A stretch of DNA of 52,394 nucleotides from Didymodactylos carnosus (lineage: Eukaryota > Rotifera > Eurotatoria > Philodinida > Philodinidae), in assembly GCA_905250885.1 (NCBI GenBank), contig CAJNOQ010000393.1, forward strand, positions 1 through 52,394, read 5' to 3'. Of this stretch, positions 14,801 through 29,800 are shown one piece after another; position 1 is the first letter of the stretch, and the number at the start of each line of letters is the position of its first letter. A model generated the notes under the pieces. The model searched no databases and was not told the DNA's origin. It was given only the letters and a program-made list of their open reading frames with translations. Position numbers and translations under genes: made by a program.

Positions 14801-17800
14801 AAACATTGATATTTGTTTTTTTTATTGATTTACACACGATCAAGTGTCCTCTTTAACGTAAGATAAGTTTTAATCGAAAAAAAATGTCGGTACTTATACT
14901 ATAACGTTTTCCAAAAGTCCTATTCAAATTTTTTCAATGATTCATATTTTTTTCTCAATTTGGACATTTTTTTTGTTGGTCAACTTCATTTGCAAGCATA
15001 TAACCTTCTCTAAATTTCATCGGATTGAGCTAGAATTTTATTTTAGCCACTCAACATTCTATGTTAGATAAAATTTTTGTTTTGTTCTAAAAGTTTTATA
15101 GTAATATTTTTCAAAACGGACATCTAACATGAATCTTGAGTAGCTAAAATAAAATTCTAGCTCAACCAGATGAACTTTTGATAGGATTGTAGGTTTACAG
15201 TTGAGAGACAATATTTCGTTATGGAATTTCTGGAGTTTTCTTGTAAGACGAGCATGTGTTTTGAGATGCTCATTATTCGGTGAAAATACAAGCTACCTAT
15301 ATCTTAAAATGACCAATCTTTCCTGAAGGGTGTCTTTATAGTCCTGATAGTGTGTCTTTGATATAAAAAATAGTTTGAAGATAGACGAATAGGTGAGAGT
15401 GAGGGAAAAAGCACGAACACCGAAGCAGCATATCTTCTTGAAAGAGATACAAATCCGTCCTTACTGGGTTTGTAAGATCAAATAACATTAAAGACAATGT
15501 CCAAAATGACTGTGACTTGTCGATAATGTATATTAATTAAGAAGTATGTACCTCATTTCAGACGTAATCAGAAGCTGAATGTTACTTTAGTCGTGCTGAT
15601 TGAATCTGACTTGACCGGCGATAAAAGCTCACTTTTTTGCTCACTGTCACTTCAATGAATGTGCCAAAACTATTTTAAGACGTTATTTTACTAAAAACCT
15701 ATAAAATTCACGTTTTATCAACAATTTTTAGTTTAGTTTTTCATACTTTTTGCTGGATTTAAAATTGAATAATTAGTTGATACTAAATTAAAAAGTACCA
15801 AAACGATGTTCTTTTTATCAATTTTCAACGAAAACCTCTACTCACAACGCACATGGTCATCTGAATGTTTTTATCATTACTACTGTGAGATACAAAAACT
15901 TTTCCCTCATTTTTTGACATGAAGAGAATTAGTTTTGCCTTTTCAATAAAAATCAATTATTGAAACTATAACTAAAAACCTCATTTTATGCATCTATAGA
16001 CGATGTACGCATGAAAAAGCAAAATAAAGGAAAAAAAAGAATGGAAAAAAGAAGAATGAGAAAACCATGCAAACGCCAAATGATCAGGTGTAATAAAACA
16101 ATTATTTGGGTATAACCCTGTGGAACTTATTTAATTACCTGTCGCTGTAGTTGAATTACGAAGATTTATTGTTGTTGCAGATGTATACATATTTTCAGTA
16201 TTGTTATCTGTTCTATCAGTTACTTGTTCGGTTCGATGAATATTTTCATCAGATAAACCGAGTGCCGAATCTTTGGAATGAAAATTAGTTTTGGAAGATA
16301 TTGATGACATTGAATCATTATTTTCATTGTATCGATGTAATCGTTGTGTTGATGATGATGGCAGTTGATTTTCATCTTGTAACAATGAATCATGACTACT
16401 ATTATTATTATCATGATTGTTAACTGATAGACGAATAATTGGTTGATTGACCGATGTAACTTGAATATGTTCGAATTCTTCATAAACAGAGTAGGATGAT
16501 GATGAATCATCTGTGTTTGGTGTGTTCTCTTGCTCCATCGATATTTTTGTTTTTATTTGACTATCACTGATTACCTGTTCTTCTAAACGTTTGACTGTGT
16601 TTATCGTTAATATTGGGCTGGCCGATTTTTCTGAAAACATATACGACAATCACCAAGTTTTTTTTCATTAAAAAAAAAAAAGAAGAGAAAATTCATTTCT
16701 TTTTCTTTCTATTTCTGTGTCAATTTTTACTTTTTTTTTTCTTCTGTTCTCATCTTTATTTCAATAAGAAAAATTTATTTTTTTTTTTTCTTCTTTTTAT
16801 TATATTCACTCTTACCACTACTAGTCATTTTGATGATGACATTTCCATCATTTTCTGCTTTTTGTTTTGTAGAATCAACAGCAAGATCATTTTTCATTTC
16901 GTTATTATCGTTATTGTTGTTTTTAACAACATTACTGCTTATTGTGGACAACGTATGCCTATCTATCACATAATCTAAACAAAAAATCAAACATGCTTTG
17001 TTAAAATTCATGATAGATCAATTTTCAGTAGGATTGAAAACAACAAAGAAAAAGAAATTTAGCTTTCAATGAGAAGGGATTTATAAGTCAATGTAATTTT
17101 GATTTTATACAAAAGTTTACGTACGATTGCGCTTATCAATGCACGCTGATAAAACATTCAAATCATTTGAGAATTTGTAATTTAAAACTATTTTTCCTTT
17201 CTTAATGGTTTCTGAACAAAATAAACATACTATTATCAATAAAAGATGAAAAAATGTCTCATTATACTATCTTTTCTTGACTATTCTGTAATATTTATCA
17301 AAGAATATGAATTAATCTCTTTCTTGTATGACTTGATGAACAAATTCTTTTTAGAATAACTTGTAATCGAAGAACGACATTTGTGTGAAGAAAAAAAAAC
17401 GAACATTGATTATTGTATAAGACAATTCAACTTTCTTAATAGACAGCACTTCTTACTTGTTCATTATATAAGCTGATTTTTGAATTCATAGTTTTCATCT
17501 TATAGGATTAAGTTTTCGTTTAACCTTTCTAACTCACCAGTCAGCACATTTTTTGTCTAAATGGAGTTTATTAACAAAATATAAACTATTGTTCTCGAAG
17601 ACAAAAAAAAAAGAAACGCACAAATACCCAGCAACCTCTTTCTTTAGCAGTAATAGTGTCCGACAAGCAGACGTAGACATTTTGACATGCCGCATACCTA
17701 TACATTTATCGACTGGATATAATAAGATAAGTGCTTTCATGTCTCTCTTAACTATTCTCTTAAACTCTGTATTTTGAGTATACAGTCAATCAATACAAGC

Positions 17801-20800
17801 GAAAGAGAGAGAGAGAAAGAAAATAAGAAAAATAGAAATAATACAAATAAAACATTTTCTTTTTACTTTTGTTTTTTTTAAACCGATTATGATTACTATA
17901 AAATTGAATGAAAGAAGTAAAAATCACCTTTTTTTTTAATACATATATATGCTCTCTATTGTCTCAGGTTCAAATATTTAATGAAGCATGAAGCAAAAAT
18001 AGAACTGCCTATTTTACTCTTATATGTTTTTGCAATCTTTTTTGTTCAATGCATGTTAAATCGATTAGTCGAATATCAAAAAAAAAAAAGAAGGCAAAGA
18101 GGACATTTTTTTGTTTCAATAGTGATGCCTCGTTCTCTTTGATTATAAACGAACACCTTAAATGAGCAGACAAGGCACACGCGCAGTTACTTCTTTTTTT
18201 TTTTTCATTTTACTTACAATACATAAAATCCAATATATTGAGTACTATTGTTACTCATAAAACACTTTATCACATGACAAAGAGACATATTTTAAATTTT
18301 ACAATAATCGTACAGAAAACTGCTCGAGTAGAAATAATTGTAGAGAAACTAACTGCTAAATAAAAAAACATATTCAAAATGCCCCGATTAAATATGTTCA
18401 TGAATTTTAGAATAATAATCAAAATGTTGGAAACAAACTGAATGCATAAGCATAAGTAATGATAGATAGATCAAAAAAATATCATCCGTGAAAGTTTGTT
18501 TCAGAAGAATTTTGAAAAAAAAAATAGTAAAAAAAATGATTCGGTTAAAAACATATCCAGATCGTAAACATGACCTGAAGATATACTTACAATAAGTCAG
18601 CTATTCATTTTTTTACTTATACATTGCTATATAGTTCATAGTGTTCACCTTTACAACGTGTATATAGATATAGATATACGCCATAGTTGAACAATTTCTG
18701 CTGAACATTTAAAAAAATTTTGTAAATGTTATTTAAATACAGGAAGAGCAAATGGAACAGCTGTAAACTCTGTTACTACTCATCTCTTTGCAATAGAGTG
18801 GAGAACGTAAAATATCAACATATATTTCTTTTTAATTTTTTTTGTCTATAAATAGCATGCGAAGTAGAGAAGAAGAAAAAAACAATGTACGGCGTAAACT
18901 ATATAATTACCTTTACGGTGATTTTCATCAAAAGATTTTGTTCGCTTTTGTTTGTGATCATTATTATCTTTTTCTTGTTCAATAATAATACGTTTATTAT
19001 TTCGCTGTTCTTGTTGACTTAATAATATGTTTAAATTTGATGTATAGGTGGTATCTTGTGGGTCTTGATTAATTTTTTCATAGAAACGATTTATGGAATA
19101 AACATCAAAATCAACAATATCATCGTCATTTGTTGTTTTTATTATGGTTGAATCTGACATATCTAAATAACCATTGAAGTGGTTATAAAACTACTCAAAC
19201 TCAATTATAGAGAGACAGAGAGGGATTCGCTATTCTATATCAGTAAGTATGAAAAAGCAATGAACCATTCTACTATAGTCTGCCTGTACAAAAGAAGAAA
19301 TTTACTTTTATTTTCCACCTGAATGCATATATATATATATATATGTATAGCCTATGAAATGTAGAAAAAAAAAGTAATCGTGCCAACGACATTTTCTCAA
19401 TCCGTTTTTTGTTTCGTTCTATAGTTAACCTTGATATTTAACAGCTGTTACACTTGCCTTCACTTATTTGACCGTTATTTGACTTATGATCAATCGTAGA
19501 CAAACAGTCACTTGTTGTTGGACACGATTGACAACGACGATGTTGTTTTCTTAATGTATCGATAATCACCGTACTGTTTGTATTCGCTGATGATATACTG
19601 CGATTATTTTTATATGCTTCATTTTCTATTACTGTTATTAATGATGATGATTCGGACATTGTACGTCGACGTCCTTGACGATGCTGTAGTGAAGACATAT
19701 GAATGGACAAGATTGATGAATCAGATGAGAGAAAATCAGTTGATGGAACTACCACAATTGGAAATTCATCACCATCGAGACTTGTTAATGTTGATGACAC
19801 CATAAATTGTTCTTGTTCTTGTTCTTGTTCATTTTCAAAAAAGTCTTGGTGATGTTTTGTAACTGTTGTTAATGAAAGCGATGAATTCATTAATTCAATA
19901 TCATCATTAACGTTCTTATCATTTGTTAATTGTTCATTATCATCACCATCACCACTAAAATTCAAATTATGTTTGATAATAACATTATCATTGATAATTG
20001 AAGGTTTTTGTTCTAGGACATTGTCATTAGAAGACGTCATTGTTACATCACTGTTCGCCTGTTCAATGGGCTGTTTTGTTTCTGTATTAAACAATTCATT
20101 TGTTTCATTTAAAAAGGTGGTAAACACTTTATCAATCCAATCGCCAAATGAATCAAAATAAGCCGTATATTTTTCTGGAATTTTGGTATCCACTGGTGAA
20201 ATACGTCCTGAAGAATTTACTTCAACATTTTCATCATCACTGCTACTATTCTGGACATTCTCTATTTCAATAAAATCCGTATAAGTTTTTTGTTCAGTAA
20301 TTGTTGTTGTGTTTTCGTCTGTCGAATGGTATAGACAGTCTTCCTCTTCTTCTTCTTCATCATCATCATCATCTTTCATAGATACTGATGAACATTCCAT
20401 TATATTGCTCGTATTAATTTCACTTTCAGCTGAATAATATACATCACTAAACGTATTTGTACGGGTTCCATCACAAACAGCCGTTGAATAGCTTCGCATG
20501 TCATCATCTGATTGTTGCTCAATATTTAATGACTGTCGTAAGAAATGAGATGGTTTCAATAATTTTGTCGCGATATCTAGTTTACTTATATTCTGTTTGT
20601 CAGCATTGTACAATGAATCATCGGGCAAAACGGATAAATTATCCGATACATCTATTTGTTCTGTATTTTCGTTCGTATTTTGTTCCTGAATCGTGAATGT
20701 GGAATTAAAATGCGTACCCAGTTCACTATTGACATCGACACCTGAATCTTGTTGTGTACTATATTCACAGGAAAATATACGTGAACGAAAGGATGATAAA

Positions 20801-23800
20801 ATAGGATCATTATTGGAGATTTTTGGTTGTAATATTAGTGATGGTGTTGCTGCTATAGACGATGAGGTCATTAAGCCATTTTCTGAGACAGACGGTGGAT
20901 CACTACTCTGAGAAGTCGTCATTTGGCTAGCATTAAGTCGAACTGCTAATTTTTCTCGATAATTACGCAGCGTGGATGTGGGTGATATTGTTACAACCGG
21001 ATCAACAGAGTCAATTGTAGATAACTGAGAATTTAAATCGTCAACATCTTCATCTGTGGATGCATAAGATACGCCGAGATTGTTTTGCTGAATATTATCA
21101 TCAACAGATTGAGAGCGACGATCATTCATTTCAATTAAGCTTGTCTCATAAACAACTGTATCATTTCTATTGTTAATTTGTCCTTCAATTGCCAACTTTT
21201 TTCGTTTTGAAGATGGTGAAGAGATTGATGTTGCGGATGATGAAGAAGAACCTGTCAGCTTCAAATCATGACTACTTTTTATTTCAATATTTGATGTCTC
21301 ATTTGTTATAGGTGAAGATGTTCCTTTGATATTATGTTGAAACATTGGATATTCCGTATCGATATCAATTAATTTTTGTGTTTCTAATTGTTGTTGTTGA
21401 ATTTCGATAGATGATGGTGATATTGGTCTTGATACTCGATCATGTTCCGTGTCATGGATATTTGTTTCTCTTTCTTGTTCTCGTTGTTCAAGTCTCGGTA
21501 GACTTAATCGGTTTTTCTGCCATTCTGTTTGATTATCTACCAGTACTAAATTAGAATAAAATATAATTTATTAATTAGATTATTGATGATAAACTTTATG
21601 ATTTTCTATGAAAGAGTAAAAAGTAAAAGATTGTCCTTGATTATTTAATTCTAATTAACACATAAATATTTGCTAACGTCAACACAAAACATATTGCTAG
21701 ATACATCTTGAAAATTCAAAGTCTCACTAACTAAACAATAAATTAGATGGTTAAATGATGAACGATCGGTCAAATGTTTCATCATCCACATAGGATTTAT
21801 TTCCTTCTAGATCACGACAGAAGAGTGTACATAAAGCTAAAAAAGATGAAAAAATAAATCTAACCCTAATTCTTAGATCTAAAAATAATCTGCAATAAGA
21901 GCCACAGTATTTTCTTTTTTTTATATTTCTAAGACAATGTTTCTAACAAAAGAATTTAAAACATCTATTAAGACCATATGCATCCGGAAAATTAGCACGG
22001 CAGGTTCATGAATTATATTTTTTTAGATGAATATTATTAAAAAAATATAGTCTAGAAATTGAAATAGAAAATTGTCATGCATGTTATGACTTTTATATTT
22101 AATTCTATACAATTGTATTAAAAGATGAGAAATAAATCGTTTTTTTTCTTTATCATCCATTCAGTTATAGAAGGTAATAGAATATAATTTATTAATAGAA
22201 GAAGACAAACGGTGTCAACCTTCCATACAGTAAAAATCTCTTTTGTATTTCTCTTCCGCCTAATAACAATCATTATGCTTACAATGAATTTAATGATAAT
22301 ACATACTAATCACAAGAAATCTATGATTTTGATAGTCAATTACTTTTAAATAAATAACAAAATTAATCATGAAAATAATGGCTGAAGTAGTTTCTCTACA
22401 ATATGTAACAAATGAATATTGAAAGTGATATTGATATTTTTCTAATACTAACTATTTTAATGGAAATTTGTTGGGTTTTTTAAGTTTGACAACAAAATTG
22501 AAACTACTCCCCTTTTTTCCATGAATATTAACATGAGTACATGAGAAAAATAATAACTTACTGTTAATATCATTGTTTGGTTTTTTCATTTGATTAGTTG
22601 TTGTAGGTAAAAGTTTATATCGTCGACGAGGTAATGGCCATTCATTTAGTAGGGATTGTGTCTTTGATGTAGTAAGAATAGGCGGTGCTGATCGTTGATT
22701 TGAGCTATCACTTGTTGATGTATTATTACTATCGGTATTTTCAGTTAAACATTTATCTAACATAATTAAATTTTGTTGTTGTTGTTTTTTCTTTCGTTTT
22801 TGTTGTTTTTTCTTTTCATCATTATTATTTAAATTATCTACACTCAACCACTGAAATTTTGTTGAATATTTTAATTTTTTTCGTCCATTTGATTCAATAT
22901 TCCAATTAACATAATCATTTTGATTTAAAAATGATGGTTGAATACGTTTTAAACTTGTAATAGATATTACTTGACCATTAGATAATGATGATGATAAATG
23001 AGGAGATGATGAACAATCTTGTAAAAGATTTGATGCTGAACCGGTGTATGTTTGACAAGATGGTAAAATATTTTCACATTTATACGTTGTATAATTATTC
23101 CAATAATCTGATCGACCTCGTTGAAGTAAAATATTACGTGATGGACGAGTTGAAATAAAACGATGTTTAGTGATCACCGGTGAATTTTGTTCAATAGATA
23201 TTTGTGGATAAATTGTTGGTACAATTGAGTCAGTATCATCATATGTTTTATAAGGTGTTTTCCAAACAGATACAAGAGTTTTTGTTAAACCATATTGATT
23301 AAATTCAATTAGATATACTGATGAACTATTATCTAATTTATTTGTTGCTTCAAATCGAGATGATCGTTTTAAATTTTGATCATAAGTATCATGATTATAA
23401 TATGCTGATCGTGGTCGTCGTTTACGATTAAGATCATCGGATGAATTTGATAGTGAATCATCGGATAAATCATTATGAGGTGATTCCAAACGATAGCGAG
23501 ATGTTCGTAATTGAGAACGTTTTGTTAAATTATCATTTGAATTTGTTCGACGTTGTTCATTTATTGATAATGATGTTTGTCTAGATTTTTTCTTTATCGA
23601 TGGTACAGTATTATCAGACGATGAATCACTTGTGCCTGCCGAATTGACATGTTTTGATTTTACACGACGTCCTATAGATAAAAGAATAAAATATTATTAG
23701 GAATTTTAATCAGAACAGTAATACAAAATTTAGATACATATAAATAAAAAATGTCATTCGTCATTAACTGTGTGTGAAAATTTGTATTTTATGACGGGAG

Positions 23801-26800
23801 AGAGAGAGACAAGTTAAAATATATATATTAGCGTGAACATTGTAAAATAGTGTGAAATCACCAAAAAATTCATTTTTTATTATTAATCAATCGAAACAAA
23901 TTCTTTATAATTACCAAAAAATCTCTCGTCTAAATAGAGCAAATAGTTGTTCATATCTACTTTTTCGACTTTACAATAATCAAATCATGATGAAATAATT
24001 TAGAAAATAAAATATATTTTTTAGCCCATACAATAACATTATCAGTTGATTTGTATACTCTTATATTAATTTTCTGTTTAAAAAAAATTTCATTTAAACA
24101 TACCACTAAACTGTTGTATTACTTTCATTTTAATCTTAAATTTTTTTTTATATAACTGATATTCAGAGATACATACGAATACATATTACATGTATTGAAA
24201 TAAAAACTATGAATAATTTTAAAATATTTGATACAATATTCTATTTATTCTTATGTTTAACTTTTTATGTAACTAGAATGGTAGCTACATCTTATATAGA
24301 TTGAAAACAACGATTATTTAATGTTTAAAAAAAAAAAAAAACGAAAAAAATACTTGAACATATAGAAGTCACAAAGTTAATACTGATTGCTTTTACATAA
24401 TTCTTTTCTACAATTACAAGGATAAAAATGTGTATCATATTGAACGGAAAAAAAAAAACCCTAACAAAAGATGGATGCTGTGTTCTATTCATATTCCGCA
24501 TCAGATGTTTCAAAAACGTTTTGAAAAATATAAATGAGAGGAGAGGTAGAAAAAAATTTTCATGCAAACACTCTCAAGTTATAAACACTTGATATGAATT
24601 GTGTTTTGTTCTATGTATGTTCAATAGTCTCGACAATCTTCTAACAATAGTTTATTGAAGAAAATTATTGCGGGTGATACAATCATCTATACATATGATA
24701 TGGTGTAATATACATATGATGCAAAAGTGACAACTGAAAAATGAAAGTTACTAATATGGTGGAGACAAATGGTTCAGCATCATGCTGTGGTTTATATACC
24801 TTGCATTAATTCTATATTTCTGTCTATACAAGACATGTAAATCAACATATATCAAACATGCCGACATGTAACAAATGAACAATAAAACAATTTTTTAGAA
24901 TATATACTGTTTTTTTTGTTTTTAATCAAATTTTATCCGGTCAAATAAATTTATAAACATGAAGATATTTACACTACTAAGGGTTTCTTTTTTGTATAAT
25001 AATCATTTGGACTTTTTTTAATTTTATTCTATTTGTCGTACAGTACAGCAACAGCTTGATATAAAGCTGCAAAATATAATTCAATATGAATTTAATTTAT
25101 CAAGTAAATAGTACACGTCATGAGTCTATTAATATAAATCTATTTATTATTTTAATCTGTTCATTTTTCCTAGAATGTACAATGATGTTGTATAAAGTAC
25201 ATGATATTTTACAAGTATACATCATCTTGTGAGTGTTAAATTAATTATTTCTCTTTGTCTATATTGATTACAAGAAATCATTGTTTTATTCATTTCTAAC
25301 TAGTTCAAAACAGTTGAAAAACTGTCATATACATATGACTAATTTTAGTACAATATATTGTAATGGATTATAAAGGGTACAACATGTATCGATATCAATT
25401 ATTGACTATTATCACATCTCTATTAATTATTTGTTTAAGGATTAGCTTTTTTACTATAGTAGCGTAGTTTATTACTGTGTCAATCGAACAACATTTTTTT
25501 TTGTTATTTGTTCATACTCTCATTCAGATGATGATTTCTTTACATATAAACAAGCGATAAAGAGAGAGAAAGGCCATCCCCTCATCACTTCCGTTATTAA
25601 TTGTATTCTGTAAACAATGATGGTATGTATTTATTTACTTAAGAATAAAAACTATCTGATATAAGTCTCAATATGAAACTTTTAACGATTATATTATCTT
25701 TTGTTTTATCAGGATATGACTTCTGATCAGTTGAAAGTTAACTACAACAGAAAATAAAAGTATCCAATATCTATATTTTTTCTGATTGGGAACTAAATCT
25801 TCTATTAGACAAACATTGAAAAATATTTGAAGTTTTTATTTTCAAATTCGTACAAATCTTAATCATTAGACAAAAGAGAACGATCATCTGCTAATCATTT
25901 CTCTCATTAATGATGGATTGATTGCATGATTTATTGTATTAAAGTAGATGTTTGACATAGCATGCATACACAATTTGAAAGTACTTTGACATTTTTCTAG
26001 TACTAGATAATATTTTATATTTGTACCTTTTATTCATATGTGATCCTCTTCTTTTTCTTTCTAGATTATACTCCGAACTTTATACTTCCAGTTCACATCA
26101 TCCTGACATTTTTTGAGTGTCTATACTGACGTTAAGCAAAAGGAAGAGTCTAAGTAGCTTATAAAACATACTAGTATGTCTGTCTATCTAAATAGTGTGA
26201 CAGAAGCAAAGGAAACAAAAGATAACGGATACCTATGTAGTCTCATTTTCTAATTGTTAAGTAAACTATGAACATATGGTCTAATTGACAGAAATAGAAA
26301 TTGATATTAGAAAAACAGTTATTAAATATTTAGATGTGTATGTTGACTATTTAATGAAAAAAAATAACAACAGATGGTCGAATTTAAAATAATTTTAAGA
26401 AAAATTTCTCAATATTCCGATACATGTCTGTGATCAATATGAGAAGATAATTTAGTATAACTACTCTATTGTCTACATTGTAAACATCATTTTAAAATAT
26501 TTTTGACAGTTTTTTAAATTATGTCAACACATTTTCTTAGAAAAAAAAATTTAGAAGAAAGTACAACAAACACCTCTACATTCTCATTAAAAAATCATTA
26601 TGAACAATTATTTTATGTATATAATTGACTTTCATCATTATCAAACAACATGATATTATCGACACATGGAGTTGTTTTACATTTCTATTTTTTTATTTGA
26701 AGGTTGGTTGTTTAGTTTATTTTCATGTATAAACTGACAGACGTATTACAAATTTTTGCTCTTTCTATGTTCGTTAGTATGATCAGAATCGACAGCTGAT

Positions 26801-29800
26801 CAGAGAGACACAAAACACAATAGACTCACAAAGTCGATCATAATATATTGATTAAATTGATCTTCTTTTTATTTTACAAAGTTAGATGTATATATATACG
26901 TATGAATAAATGATATTATCTATTGGATGAATCTGTAAAGTCATGTCAATCGTGACTTACATGAATAAATGAAGATTTTCCTTTACTCATATAGTCAATA
27001 TATATATATATATATATTTTTTTTTTTTAAATTCCAATTGGTACATTGACCAAAGAAACCTTTTTTAATTTAATTCCTATTGTTCATTTAAATTCATCAT
27101 AATAACACGTACTCTGACGTATGCCTCATTTGAATAATGGTAGTAATATATACCAGAAGAATAAACAATTTTAATAAAAACAAACTCTCTATTGTCTGTT
27201 CTATTAATGTAGGTACATGTCAATGTAATAGGCAAGAATAATTTAACTAGCAGACAGACTAATCACCGAAATCACAAATCAATATATATGATGAATGTCA
27301 AAATATTGAATAAGATACACTTTTTAAAATTTTTTACTCAATAAAATTGACACTTACGATGAATAGAAGATCCGTTAACTACACAGTTATCTAAATATTA
27401 AGATACACTCTCTATTTTTACAAAAAACACAATTTCCACAAAATATTACAATGTTATTTTTTAAAAAAAGAAAGAAATAATCATCATATTGCTAGCCGGT
27501 TTAAATACAAAGATAACGACTACTGTACCAGTTATTATTATTTCAATAGAATTAAAAAACAAATTTAAAAAATATTTTGAATTTAAAAAGAATTTAGAAA
27601 ATTGTAAGATATCATCATAAGCAAACTGTGTAATACATTAGCTATTCTAATACTCTTTGTTATCGACTGTATGAAAATAAGAAATGTTTTAGAAACAAAA
27701 GATGCTTTCAAAACTATAATTAAGTAATCATTACATTTAGTGGTAAAAATCTTCATCACAAAATTAGTTCCATTCACTGAACAATATCAAATTAGATTTG
27801 ATTGAACTATATTCGATTAGATTTGCATTTTCTGTCCGACTTACCTCTTAATACTAAAATAGTTTTATTGAACAATGTTCCAACCGATGGTAGCATTTCA
27901 ACCACTTATAAGTAAATGACGTTATATTGTTCAAAAAAATTTTTTTTTTATTGTATATAATTAAGAATTGTTGTCGACGTGTAATAACACCAATAATACC
28001 ACCAAAAATTTATACGTATTAATGTGATGTGTACTTCAAAGATTATTCACACTCATTTTACACAGACACTTTCTTTTTAAAATGACAGAGAAAATAGTAT
28101 GTTATACAATGTTACATTATTGTCTTCTGTTTTGACTACAATAACATCATTTTCATGTTAAAAAATCTTATTTCTTTTAATATATCTCTAATATCAAACA
28201 TTGGTAGGTATAATCATTAAAAAAAATCAGACCATTGTTTATCCATATTATTCTCCTTCAGAAAGTGAAAGAGAGAGAGAGAGAGAGACAAAAAAACTCT
28301 CTACCTATATTCTTTTTACTCTATTCTCTATTTTTACTCTTCTGTAAATGTGCTCTAATTACAAGTACATATGAACAATCCAAAAAACAGGCCAATGGTC
28401 AAGAAATGACTCGGATAGAATATTTACTACTAATATTAGGGAGGAGTATAGTTCATTATTCAAATTTCTTTTTTTCCTTCTATTCTCTTTTTTCTCAACA
28501 GAGTTAAAATAAAGAAAAATGTATCTAATATGCTTGTATATCTCTATGTATGTGTACATTGAATGATATGTGTACGTGAGGTGTATTTGTAAACGATTTA
28601 GAGGAGGTTCGTCTTATTGTGTATCTTGTCTTGTAGACGCAGTGATAATGATGAACAATGTCTCTTTTTTACGTACTTAGTATTCTTAAAAGTCACAACT
28701 CAATAAGTAATAGAGCATAAAGATGAAAGATTTATAAAACGAACAAATACTTGGGAAAAAGATGCCATGTCAAATGTAAAGAGTATCTAAATCGGATACT
28801 AAAAAATATGTTTTTTCTCAATAATAAATAATATTAAAATATAAAGATAAAGAAGATCCGTTTTTTATCTTAGTAGTATGATATGGTAGTCCAATGAGTA
28901 AAACTCTCATTTATAATCGGAAAAAAAAATCTATTTATTAAGGTAGAAATGTCAATCAGTTCATGAATTCTTGTTAAACGTTTAAATCTATTATACCATT
29001 TGGCAAATGTATCAATCACTACTGAAAAGATTAAATCTCTTTAGTATATAGTTCTATCAATTTTTTTTCTTCTTCTCATATAGCAAATCATTAAAGTTGA
29101 CCATTGAGAATAGAAATGAATTCATTGTTGTAGTAAGATTGATCTTTAAGCTGGTGAAAACGTCATAATTACGCATTCATATTTATTTATAAGAACTAAC
29201 ACATATGTATCGATTTACACATCAAAACATTTTACTATTGTTAAAAAAAAAAATTCAATGTTTGCAGACAATAATACTCTCTAATATGCAGTTATTAAAG
29301 TATCGTCTGTCTGTCCAAGCGGAAATGATGATTATTAAATGAAAGCTTTTTTTTATTGTCCTTTTCTCTCCTTTTTCTTTTTTTTTTTGTTAATTTAACT
29401 ACGATCAACATATGCAGTTTTACACACCTTGATTCTCAAAAGACTGTTAGTATATCAAATAAAGAACGCGAAACAAATTCCCCGACTATATGACTATACA
29501 TACACGCATACATTCATACCAGAATAATGAAAGAAAAAAAGTGTTTTGTGATCTTTAGTGGCACATGTCAATCGCCCTGTCACTTCTTTCTTTATTTAAA
29601 TCTAAAATGAGTTCTGACAGTTGAAAAGAGATTATTTCATAGACATGTCGACCTCTTAAAGACCTTTATTACTTCTCTTTTTTGCACTAAATTGATCTTT
29701 AAATTGTTTTTCATATTTTTCCACGTTTTTTACGATATGCATGTATCTATCATAGCTAAAAATAGTACCACTTTTCATTTATGATCGTACCTGCAGCTGT

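Noticed and set aside
17539..17557. Possible 19-nt exon TTTAG| ... |GTGAGT
   Set aside because: Good splice words, but it ends in phase 2; joining to either downstream exon creates an immediate stop.
18220..18246. Possible 27-nt phase-1 microexon
   Set aside because: The acceptor (AGTAACAATAG) lacks a pyrimidine tract, and joining to the 87-nt candidate exon makes TAA.
24155..24210. Possible 30-nt phase-1 microexon before GTATGT
   Set aside because: The acceptor context is A-rich and the peptide is hydrophobic from AT bias; not distinguishable from chance.
26998..27020. AT microsatellite and T-run as a regulatory element
   Set aside because: Ordinary low-complexity sequence for this AT-rich intron; similar tracts occur at 19,330 and 36,597.
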